NCBI GenBank assembly: GCA_934486455.1
Contig: CAKSPR010000067.1
Span: 1-5,196, forward strand
Length of the DNA stretch: 5,196 nucleotides
Origin: an uncultured Eubacteriales bacterium
GTDB taxonomy: Bacteria; Bacillota; Clostridia; Oscillospirales; Acutalibacteraceae
Reading direction: 5' to 3'
The position numbers and the translations under genes were made by a program. The stretch's first letter is position 1. Every line of letters begins with the position of its first letter. Positions 1-5,196 of this stretch are shown piece by piece. Below the pieces are notes generated by a model that was not told where the DNA came from, did not search any database, and worked only from the letters and a program-made list of their open reading frames with translations.

Positions 1-55
1 TCCTTCAATTATACAATAACCGCCGTTATATTCAAGCATATTTTCGATTTTTCTA

Positions 56-84
56 TTTACTTTTTTTGTTGGCGGGTGTATAAT
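56..84 (+). promoter_or_regulatory. Predicted sigma-A promoter of the CE2 esterase gene
   Basis: The -10 hexamer is a perfect TATAAT at 79-84. A -35-like TTTACT lies at 56-61 (4 of 6 matches to TTGACA), with an ideal 17-bp spacer. Transcription would start near 91, giving a leader of about 25 nt, just enough for the ribosome binding site (AGAGGA, 103-108) before the ATG at 116. The DNA upstream is AT-rich. I see no convincing operator; a weak ATAAC/GTTAT inverted repeat at 16-29 lies upstream of the -35. Confidence 0.7.
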
Positions 85-115
85 GTAAACATTCTACAAG
101 AAAGAGGACTACCCT

Positions 116-2437
116 ATGAAAAAATTGTTATCATTTTTTCTTTCGTTAGCCGTTGCGGCGGGTCTTTTTACAGTTCCCGCAGGCGTATCTGCCGACGAAC
201 AGTCAACAAACGATGCCGTTGTTATCGACAGCATGGATTATGTTGATCTGTGGCAATCGACCGGCGAAAGAACCGTTAATGTGACCGATAATATGGAAGG
301 CTTCGGATGTTTACAGGTATCCGGTGCCGACATTATCCTTTCGGCCGCCAAAAGCATGACCGTTGAGGGCGGCCTTAAAGCCAAAAAGAATTTTGAAATG
401 TGGCTTTACTGCGAGGACGCCTCGGCCCTCACAACCGACAGTATGGTCGTTATACACAGAAACAACTCCGAGCTCAAGCTCAAGATTCCCGTCGAAAAGC
501 TCAAAAACGGCTGGAACAAGGTCGACATCATGCTCGTTCTTGCCCTTCCGAAGCACGACGGCATCGACAGTATCGAAATAAAGCTTGCCACCGGCGGAAA
601 GGCTCAGAAATTTATGATAGACGACATTGTTCTTTCTCCCGTGACAGAGGTCGAGAACACCGAGGCTCTTAAAGCCGCCGTTGCCGACGCCAAGGCATAC
701 GACACAAAGTATTTAAGCGGTGCGCAGGCCGCCCGTCTTGAAAAGCTTCTTGCCCGTGCCGAAGCCCCCGTTACCCGCCGTGACGCCGACGCAATTGCCG
801 CCGACATCAACGCTCTTATACATGCTCCCGCATTCGACGGACAGATCACCACCCATGGCCGCACATACTACAGATGGAATGAAGCCGCAAGCAAAAACGA
901 GCTTTATATGTCCTATTCCTCAACCGGCTTTTCGGTAAGATTTTACGGTACCGAGCTTAAAGCCAAGCTCAGAGGATCGGCAAACGCTCAGCCGGCCATA
1001 ATCAACATATACACAGACCGCGACACCACAACATTCGATTATGACCACACCATTACCACCGAAGCCGCCGCAAAGGCCGAGCTTGAAAAATACAACCAAA
1101 ACAACCCCCACATTCAGCTTTCGGGAACCGAGACCGAGTATACTCTCGTTTCCGGCCTTACCGAAGGCATACACACCGTAACCGTGCTTAAACGCGGCGA
1201 AGTAACCTACACCGACCGGGTAATTCTCTCGGACATTTCCACCGACGGACAGCTTCTCGCTCCTCCCGCAAGATCCACCCGCCGCATTGAGGTCATCGGC
1301 GACTCCAACATGACCGGCTTTGCAAACCTCGCAGGAGGCGGATATTCCTATGCTACCCAGGACGGAACCGTGACATTTGCGGGATATATCGCAAACGGTC
1401 TCGGCGCCGACTACTCCCTCATCGCCCGCAGCGGCGTAACCCTCACTCCCGGCGTTGCCGGAAACTGCTCGGAAGGATTTATGTATAACACATATCTCTA
1501 CACCGACTACTGGACCAACGGCGACGCATCGGGCGGCACATGGAACGACGCCGGAAGCAACATCAACCAGGAAGACCCTTCTAAATTCAACTATGTCTCC
1601 GAAGATAAGCTTTACGATTTTGCAGAAGCCGACAACGATGTAGTTGTTATCCACATCGGCGACAATGACCACGACGGCCGCAACGGCTCGGTCGGTTCAA
1701 ATCGTGAGACCTTCATTGATTATATGAAGAAATACATCAGACAGGTGCGCTCGGTCAACCCCAATGCCGAAATCATCGTTTGCTTCTCCATAAGCGGATA
1801 TGAAGCATGGAGAGATGTTGAAGAGGCCGCCGTCAACCAAATCAAGGCTGAAGGCGAGGATCGCGTTTGCTTCCTCAGACCCGTTTCGGGCACCTTCGGA
1901 AGCTCGGGACATCCCTACAACAAGATTCATTACGATGCGGCACAGCAGGTCATCACAAAGATCAAGGAGCTGACGGGATGGAAGGCCGCCGTTCGCGAGG
2001 TATATTCCGATCCTACCGCGGAGGTCAGGATTGTTCCCTCTGCAAGCTACGCCGAGATCGGCGAGACCGTGACCTTTAAGCTCCCCGACAATGCCGACCC
2101 CGAATCGGTAAAGATCACCACCTACGGCAAGGATGTTGAGTTTTCCAAAGCCGAGGACGGCACCGTTTCCTTCACAATGCCCGACGGAGCGGTAATGCTC
2201 CACGCCGACAAAAAGGAAATAGTCATCGACTACGGCAATGTCGACGGAGACGAAAAGGTCTCCTCCACCGACGCACTTTGGGTACTCCAGTCGGTAGTGA
2301 GCGCCCGCGAATTAAGCGAGAGCCAAAAGCTTGCCGCCGATGTTAACACGGACGGCAAGATCGACACCGAGGACGCCCTTACCATACTCCAGCACGTTGT
2401 CGGTATTGTCGAAAAGCTTCCCGTTCCCAAGGAGTAA
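116..2437 (+). CDS. Secreted dockerin-containing CE2-type acetyl esterase (SGNH hydrolase)
   Basis: Predicted extracellular enzyme that removes acetyl groups from plant polysaccharides such as xylan or mannan. The start is supported by AGAGGA at 103-108, 7 nt before the ATG. Residues 1-26 are a signal peptide (KK, hydrophobic core, cleavage after VSA). Residues about 32-176 are a beta-rich, possibly carbohydrate-binding module ending FMIDDIVLS. Residues about 183-238 are a charged helical FIVAR-like segment. Residues about 245-372 match the CE2 N-terminal jelly roll (GIHTVTVLKRGE). Residues about 391-620 are the SGNH domain: GDSN with Ser397, Gly440, GDND with Asn517, and a GHP motif with His599. 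The usual triad Asp three residues before that His is Ser596, which fits the Ser-His dyad described for some CE2 enzymes. Residues about 634-704 are a small beta module (SFTMPDGAV). Residues 706-766 are a type I dockerin with Ca-binding loops 708-719 and 742-753. The gene is monocistronic, with its own promoter and terminator. CE2 and dockerin are confident; the substrate and the N-terminal module are inferred. Confidence 0.9.
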   Translation: MKKLLSFFLSLAVAAGLFTVPAGVSADEQSTNDAVVIDSMDYVDLWQSTGERTVNVTDNMEGFGCLQVSGADIILSAAKSMTVEGGLKAKKNFEMWLYCEDASALTTDSMVVIHRNNSELKLKIPVEKLKNGWNKVDIMLVLALPKHDGIDSIEIKLATGGKAQKFMIDDIVLSPVTEVENTEALKAAVADAKAYDTKYLSGAQAARLEKLLARAEAPVTRRDADAIAADINALIHAPAFDGQITTHGRTYYRWNEAASKNELYMSYSSTGFSVRFYGTELKAKLRGSANAQPAIINIYTDRDTTTFDYDHTITTEAAAKAELEKYNQNNPHIQLSGTETEYTLVSGLTEGIHTVTVLKRGEVTYTDRVILSDISTDGQLLAPPARSTRRIEVIGDSNMTGFANLAGGGYSYATQDGTVTFAGYIANGLGADYSLIARSGVTLTPGVAGNCSEGFMYNTYLYTDYWTNGDASGGTWNDAGSNINQEDPSKFNYVSEDKLYDFAEADNDVVVIHIGDNDHDGRNGSVGSNRETFIDYMKKYIRQVRSVNPNAEIIVCFSISGYEAWRDVEEAAVNQIKAEGEDRVCFLRPVSGTFGSSGHPYNKIHYDAAQQVITKIKELTGWKAAVREVYSDPTAEVRIVPSASYAEIGETVTFKLPDNADPESVKITTYGKDVEFSKAEDGTVSFTMPDGAVMLHADKKEIVIDYGNVDGDEKVSSTDALWVLQSVVSARELSESQKLAADVNTDGKIDTEDALTILQHVVGIVEKLPVPKE

Positions 2438-2483
2438 GCTTTTCCGCAAAGCTTCGTTTGTATTTTTAATATCTGATTTGATC

Positions 2484-2527
2484 GCCCTTTCTCTTGAGGC
2501 TTATCCTTTCGAGAAAGGGCTTTTTGT
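2484..2527 (+). terminator. Intrinsic terminator of the esterase gene
   Basis: A perfect 10-bp stem, GCCCTTTCTC (2484-2493) with GAGAAAGGGC (2511-2520), encloses a 17-nt loop and is followed at once by TTTTTGT. It lies 47 bp after the stop codon. A smaller hairpin, AAGCTTT/AAAGCTT with a 5-nt loop, overlaps the stop codon at 2436-2454 and is followed by a T-rich stretch; it may help protect the 3' end but is not a convincing terminator by itself. Confidence 0.85.
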
Positions 2528-2596
2528 ATTTGTCAAATAAGCCTGCTTTTTGAGTGTAACAAGGCTGAAAATCCCCGCTTAACCCGCAGTGCCTCT

Positions 2597-2704
2597 GTCA
2601 ATGCACATGACTTAAAGTCACAACAACGCCGTGGCGCCCCTTGTCAGGGGAGCTGGCTCGGCACAGCCGAGACTGAGGGGTAGTAAGGCCTCTTGTAACA
2701 AATA
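2597..2704 (+). repeat. Composite palindromic repeat, copy A (type 1 core)
   Basis: The left module starts GTCAATGCAC at 2597 and carries a small GACTT/AAGTC palindrome at 2609-2619. The core begins GTGGCGCCCC at 2631 and forms two hairpins: CCCCT/AGGGG with loop TGTC (2637-2650), and CTCGGC/GCCGAG with loop ACA (2657-2671). It ends GAGGGGTAGTAAG, followed by the right module TCTTGTAACAAA. The outer ends are imperfectly complementary (ACAACGCC against GGGGTAGT). Confidence 0.8.
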
Positions 2705-2711
2705 AGCTCCC

Positions 2712-2820
2712 GTCAATGCGTAAGCCTGAAATCTAAACTACCCCGTGGCGCCCCAAGGCATGCGAGCCGGCTCGGCGCCCCGCCGAGACTGAGGGGTAGT
2801 AAGATTTCTTGTAACAAAAA
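2712..2820 (+). repeat. Composite palindromic repeat, copy B (type 2 core)
   Basis: The left module starts GTCAATGCG at 2712, and the core GTGGCGCCCC starts at 2745. Terminal inverted repeats are perfect: ACTACCCC at 2737-2744 and GGGGTAGT at 2793-2800. In place of the first hairpin of copy A the core has AAGGCATGCGAGCCGG, the same length, which creates the palindrome CGAGCCGGCTCG at 2763-2774. The inner stem is CTCGGCG/CGCCGAG with loop CCC (2771-2787). The right module ends TTGTAACAAAAA. From 2737 on, this copy is nearly identical to copy D. Confidence 0.8.
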
Positions 2821-2825
2821 ACCCG

Positions 2826-2864
2826 CCGTCAAAGCACATTCCTTTTGCGGTATTTTCCTGACGG
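2826..2864 (+). repeat. Solo left module after copy B
   Basis: GTCAAAGCAC at 2828 falls 116 bp after the matching motif of copy B, but no GTGGCG core follows. The segment is bounded by its own inverted repeat, CCGTCA (2826-2831) and TGACGG (2859-2864), and contains GGTATT as does the solo module at 3151. It may be a truncated unit or a shorter family member. Confidence 0.45.
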
Positions 2865-2913
2865 TCAAAGAAACAATTTCAACAAGATAAAGCAACCTTC
2901 TCTAATCATAGCC

Positions 2914-3008
2914 TTGTTATCACTACTACCCTCCAGTCGCCTACGGCGCCAGCCTCCCTGACAAGGGCGGCCACGACCTTGTTATATTCTTCATTGCAGT
3001 GCATTGAC
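2914..3008 (-). repeat. Composite palindromic repeat, copy C (inverted, type 1 core)
   Basis: Read on the minus strand, GTCAATGCAC starts at 3008 and the core GTGGCC at 2974. This is the same 34-nt offset as copies A and D, which shows it is the same unit inverted. The core keeps the CCCT/AGGG hairpin (plus-strand 2956-2967, loop GACA, the complement of TGTC). It has a different inner stem, CGCC/GGCG, around a 3-nt loop (2938-2948), and ends GAGGGTAGTAG. It is the most diverged full copy. The core and its edges are bracketed by a direct repeat, CCTTGTTAT, at 2912-2920 and 2977-2985. Confidence 0.7.
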
Positions 3009-3036
3009 AAAAGCTTAGTTTAACAAATAGCCTTCT

Positions 3037-3144
3037 GTTAAAGAACATATCTAAAAGCTTAAACTACGCCGTGGCGCCCCAAGGCATGCGAGCCGGCTCA
3101 GCACCGCCGAGACTGAGGGGTAGTAAGACTTCTTGTAACAAAAA
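3037..3144 (+). repeat. Composite palindromic repeat, copy D (type 2 core)
   Basis: A degenerate left module (GTTAAAGAACAT at 3037) leads to the core GTGGCGCCCC at 3071, 34 nt later. From ACTACGCC at 3063 to the final TTGTAACAAAAA it differs from copy B by three substitutions and a 2-nt length change with local substitution in the inner hairpin. The inner stem CTCAGC/GCCGAG with loop ACC (3097-3111) has one A-C mismatch on the plus strand; in a minus-strand transcript this is a G-U pair. Confidence 0.8.
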
Positions 3145-3150
3145 TCCCCC

Positions 3151-3195
3151 GTCAATGCACAAGCCCTTCATGGTATTCCCCCGCAGGGGAATACC
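3151..3195 (+). repeat. Solo left module ending in a perfect hairpin
   Basis: GTCAATGCAC follows the right module of copy D directly, as if a further unit began at 3151. Instead of the GTGGCG core it runs into a perfect 10-bp stem, GGTATTCCCC (3172-3181) and GGGGAATACC (3186-3195), with the 4-nt loop CGCA. Neither strand has a T-run after the stem, so a terminator role is not supported. Confidence 0.55.
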
Positions 3196-3211
3196 TCATA
3201 TATAATATATA

Positions 3212-3249
3212 TCCGCGCCCCACGCACAAGACTGTGCGTGGGGCGCGGG
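3212..3249 (-). terminator. Strong hairpin, probable terminator of the methyltransferase gene
   Basis: A perfect 16-bp GC-rich stem, CCGCGCCCCACGCACA (3213-3228) and its complement (3233-3248), has a 4-nt loop. It lies 28 bp past the stop codon of the minus-strand methyltransferase gene. On that strand it is followed by about 16 nt of pure A/T (alternating, not a T-run), so it is not a textbook terminator, but position and stability favour termination. It could also stop read-through coming from the plus strand. Confidence 0.6.
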
Positions 3250-3276
3250 CTTTACCTTTACATTACACTTTTCGTG

Positions 3277-4431
3277 TTATTCGGCCGCGTTTTCCTTTTG
3301 CTCAAGCAGGGCGACGACCTCCGTATGCTCGGTGTGGGGAAACATATCCACCGGGCAAAGCTTCTTGACGGTATATCCCTTTTTAAGGGTCTCTAAATCC
3401 CTTGCCATGGTCTCGGGATTGCAGGAAATATATACCACTTTTTCGGGCATAATTTCAAGCAGAGAATTCAAAAACCTTTTACTGCTTCCCGCCCTCGGAG
3501 GGTCCATAAAAACCACGTCGGGGCGATTGCCTTCGGCCGCCGTTTCCTTTAAAAACTCTCCTGCGTCGGCGCAGAAAAAGCGGGCGTTCTTTATACCGTT
3601 TATTTCGGCGTTTTGCTTTGCGTCATTAACCGCGTCGGCGTTAAGCTCAACGCCTATAACCTCCTTTGCATGAGAGGCGGCGCACAGCCCTATGGTGCCT
3701 ATTCCGCAATAGGCGTCGAGCACCGTTTGCTCGCCGTTTAAATTTGCATAGCCTATGGCCTTGTTGTAAAGCACGGCCGTCTGAACGGGATTTATCTGAT
3801 AAAACGAACGGGGAGAAATTTTAAAGGTGAGTCCGCAAAGCTCATCCTCGATGTATCCCTTCCCGTAAAGCACCCTTTGCTTTTCTCCGAGCACAAGGCT
3901 TGTAAATCCGCCGTTTATGTTTTGCACAACGGTGGTTATATCGGGGCGGCGCCGCACAAGCTCGTTTACAAAGCTTTCGGCGTTTTTAAACGGCTCTCTG
4001 GCGGTCACAAGCACCACCATTATCTGTCCCGATGAAAAGCCTCTCCGCACAAGAACATGGCGCAAAAAGCCCGTTTCTTTTACCTCATCATAGGGCTTTA
4101 TCTTAAAGGAGGGGCACATTTTTCTTATTTCGCATATTATTTTATCGGCAGCGACATCCTCTAAAAGGCATTTGTCCACCGGCACAATCTTGTGTGAGCT
4201 TGACTGGTAAACCCCCGAAATGACCCTTCCTCCCGCGCTGCCGAAGGCGGCCTGCACCTTGTTGCGGTAATGATAGGGATACTTCATTCCCACTGTTTTT
4301 TCCGGCTTTGCAAATTTGGAGAGAAGTCTTTTGACCCTGTTTTGTTTAATCAAAAGCTGGCGTTTATAGGGAAGGTCAAGCATCTGACAGCTTCCGCATT
4401 TTTTAAAGGCCGGGCAGGTTTTTTGCTCCAT
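3277..4431 (-). CDS. rlmD: 23S rRNA (uracil-5-)-methyltransferase, RlmD/RlmCD type (TrmA family)
   Basis: Cytoplasmic SAM-dependent enzyme that makes 5-methyluridine in 23S rRNA. The family is clear; whether the target is U1939, U747 or both, as in Gram-positive RlmCD, is inferred. Cysteines 6, 12, 15 and 88 match the four ligands of the RumA [4Fe-4S] cluster. SAM motif I is VLDAYCGIGTIGL (237-249). The QINPVQ segment (212-217) contributes to the active site. DPPR is at 310-313, the catalytic nucleophile is Cys337 in YISCNPETMARDL, and the likely general base is Glu371 in HTEHTEVV. At 384 residues it lacks the N-terminal TRAM domain of typical 450-residue members and begins directly at the Fe-S cysteines, like E. 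coli RlmC (about 375). The start is supported by AAAGGAG at 4440-4446, 8 nt upstream. It follows the transporter gene on the same strand by 121 bp and converges on the esterase gene. Confidence 0.93.
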   Translation of the reverse strand: MEQKTCPAFKKCGSCQMLDLPYKRQLLIKQNRVKRLLSKFAKPEKTVGMKYPYHYRNKVQAAFGSAGGRVISGVYQSSSHKIVPVDKCLLEDVAADKIICEIRKMCPSFKIKPYDEVKETGFLRHVLVRRGFSSGQIMVVLVTAREPFKNAESFVNELVRRRPDITTVVQNINGGFTSLVLGEKQRVLYGKGYIEDELCGLTFKISPRSFYQINPVQTAVLYNKAIGYANLNGEQTVLDAYCGIGTIGLCAASHAKEVIGVELNADAVNDAKQNAEINGIKNARFFCADAGEFLKETAAEGNRPDVVFMDPPRAGSSKRFLNSLLEIMPEKVVYISCNPETMARDLETLKKGYTVKKLCPVDMFPHTEHTEVVALLEQKENAAE

Positions 4432-4497
4432 TTGCCTTTCTCCTTTCGTCTTACCCGCACAAAAAGCGGGGCGGATATTCTCGCCCGGAAGGGTTCA

Positions 4498-4526
4498 CCG
4501 ATTTTTCCCCCGGGACTTTAAATCGG
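4498..4526 (-). other. Weak inverted repeat between the transporter and methyltransferase genes
   Basis: CCGATTT (4498-4504) pairs with AAATCGG (4520-4526) around a 15-nt loop, 29 bp after the transporter stop codon. No T-run follows on the minus strand, so it is at best a weak terminator or 3'-end structure. A second small stem, CCCGC/GCGGG around ACAAAAA, lies at 4454-4470, just before the methyltransferase ribosome binding site. I find no clear promoter in this gap, so co-transcription of the two genes is possible but not shown. Confidence 0.3.
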
Positions 4527-4554
4527 AATATCGGTCTTCCCCGTGTTTTATCCG

Positions 4555-5196
4555 TCAAGCGGGATTTTGCACCGATTTTTCTTTGTGTGATGTTTTAAGC
4601 ACATTATAAACCGCCACCGATCCGATGACCGCCGCCGCTCCGATAAACGACAGGGTGCCGATACGCTCGTGATAAAATATTGCCACAATAATGGGATTTA
4701 AAATCGGCTCGATTGTCGATGTCAGGGAGGCGGTTATGGGAGAAACGCTTGTCAGCCCAACCGATAAAAGCACATACGAAACCCCCATCTGCACCGTTCC
4801 GAGAAGCGCCGCCGCCCAAATGTCGGTAAAGGTGAAGGAGCTTTCGAAAAACCAAAAGGGTATGCTTATGACTATACTCATAAGCTGACCGAAAAGCGCC
4901 GAGCTTTCAAAATCGGAATTGGGAACGGCCTTTTGCATGAAAACGACGGCGTAGGTCGCTCCCGATATGATCGCCAAAATATTGCCGAGCATGCCCCTTG
5001 CCGTAAGTCCGTCGAAAAAGAAGCACACAATACCCGCAAATACGGTTATACAGGTCACTATCTCGGCCTTTTGGGGCTTTTTCTTTAAGAACACCACCGA
5101 GAAGATTATTATGAAAATCGGCATTGTGAACTGGAGCACCACGGCGTTGGCCGCCGAGGTTATCTTTGTTGCAAAAACATATGTAAGATTCATGAC
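4555..5196 (-). CDS. EamA/DMT-family transporter, C-terminal part (5' end outside window)
   Basis: Integral membrane protein of the drug/metabolite transporter superfamily, probably moving a small metabolite across the cytoplasmic membrane; the substrate cannot be told. The frame is open to the window edge (a Val codon precedes the first visible Met), so that Met is probably internal. About 213 residues are visible of a family usually near 290-300. Numbering from the visible Met, seven hydrophobic segments appear at about 12-36, 44-60, 67-87, 98-116, 124-146, 150-173 and 180-198. The first two end EamA repeat 1 (SAANAVVLQFTMPIF, then the basic turn LKKKPQK). The last five form repeat 2, with the conserved TSTIEPILNP (Glu162) and YHE (Glu176). 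The C-terminal tail is short and polar. The gene precedes the methyltransferase gene on the same strand. Confidence 0.88.
   Translation of the reverse strand, partial: VMNLTYVFATKITSAANAVVLQFTMPIFIIIFSVVFLKKKPQKAEIVTCITVFAGIVCFFFDGLTARGMLGNILAIISGATYAVVFMQKAVPNSDFESSALFGQLMSIVISIPFWFFESSFTFTDIWAAALLGTVQMGVSYVLLSVGLTSVSPITASLTSTIEPILNPIIVAIFYHERIGTLSFIGAAAVIGSVAVYNVLKTSHKEKSVQNPA

Larger units (their letters stand above)
2555..3195. repeat. Intergenic block of composite palindromic repeats between convergent genes
   Basis: No credible gene lies between 2438 and 3276. Most of the stretch is built from one repeat family. A full unit has a left module starting GTCAATGCAC, a GC-rich palindromic core that begins 33-34 nt later (GTGGCGCCCC to GGGGTAGTAAG), and a right module ending TGTAACAAA. 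Copies A, B and D lie on the plus strand and copy C is inverted. Left modules without a core occur at 2828 and 3151. Right-module-like TGTAACAA also occurs at 2555-2562, upstream of copy A. The GTCAATGC-type motifs of A, B and the next solo module are 115 and 116 bp apart, so this part is almost tandem. No transposase is present. Short reading frames across the block translate the palindromes and do not look like proteins. Confidence 0.85.

Noticed and set aside
16..29. ATAAC/GTTAT inverted repeat upstream of the promoter as an operator
   Set aside because: A five-bp arm is expected by chance in AT-rich DNA, and it matches no operator I recognise.
1..39. Possible divergent gene starting ATG at 39 on the minus strand and running off the window
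   Set aside because: Only 13 codons are visible (MLEYNGGYCIIEG). The translation looks plausible, but there is no Shine-Dalgarno sequence and no way to confirm it here.
920..1672. 250-residue open frame on the minus strand inside the esterase gene
   Set aside because: It lies antisense to the SGNH region of a clear gene, has no family features and is explained by the GC-biased codon use of the real frame. Other overlapping frames in the window were rejected for the same reason.
2713..2895. 60-residue minus-strand frame across the repeats
   Set aside because: It translates the palindromic repeat cores, has no good ribosome binding site and no protein-like pattern.
2597..3160. CRISPR-like spaced repeats
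   Set aside because: The units are too long, too few, occur in both orientations and are internally palindromic; there are no uniform repeats with unique spacers and no cas genes.
3201..3206. TATAAT between the two hairpins as a promoter
   Set aside because: It is part of an alternating AT run with no -35 element at suitable spacing on the plus strand, and it faces no gene start.
4528..4558. TTGACG on the minus strand at the transporter stop codon as a -35 for the methyltransferase gene
   Set aside because: At 17-19 bp spacing the -10 region reads about ACCGAT to CGATAT, a poor match to TATAAT.

Overview
The window looks like chromosomal DNA of a fibre-degrading gut or rumen clostridium (Bacillota, Oscillospiraceae/Ruminococcus-like). 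The evidence is a secreted carbohydrate esterase with a C-terminal type I dockerin, purine-rich Shine-Dalgarno sites, a TrmA-family rRNA methyltransferase with an Fe-S cysteine set, and an intergenic palindromic repeat whose core (GTGGCGCCCC...GGGGTAGTAAG) resembles intergenic repeats I associate with this group. The species cannot be named from the sequence.

Layout. Bases 1-115 hold a good sigma-A-type promoter and a ribosome binding site. Bases 116-2437 (+) encode a 773-residue exported protein: signal peptide, beta-rich N-terminal module, FIVAR-like helical segment, two-domain CE2 acetyl esterase (jelly roll plus SGNH hydrolase), a small beta module and a dockerin. A clear intrinsic terminator follows at 2484-2527. 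Bases 2438-3276 contain no credible gene. They hold a block of about 640 bp with four copies of a roughly 108-bp composite palindromic repeat (A, B and D direct, C inverted), two solo left modules and two perfect hairpins; the second hairpin probably ends the gene arriving from the other side. Bases 3277-4431 (-) encode an RlmD/RlmCD-type 23S rRNA m5U methyltransferase without a TRAM domain. Bases 4555-5196 (-) encode the C-terminal part of an EamA/DMT-family transporter whose start lies beyond the window.

How the parts relate. The esterase is a single-gene unit with its own promoter and terminator, probably removing acetyl groups from plant polysaccharides and possibly docked on a cohesin scaffold encoded elsewhere. 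The transporter and methyltransferase are co-directional, 121 bp apart, and have no obvious shared pathway. The esterase and methyltransferase genes converge, and the repeat block lies between their terminators, where insertions would be tolerated.

The least ordinary content is the repeat block: a modular family with fixed internal spacing, both orientations, and an inner stem whose arms change together while the 3-nt loop is kept. The protein genes are recognisable members of known families.
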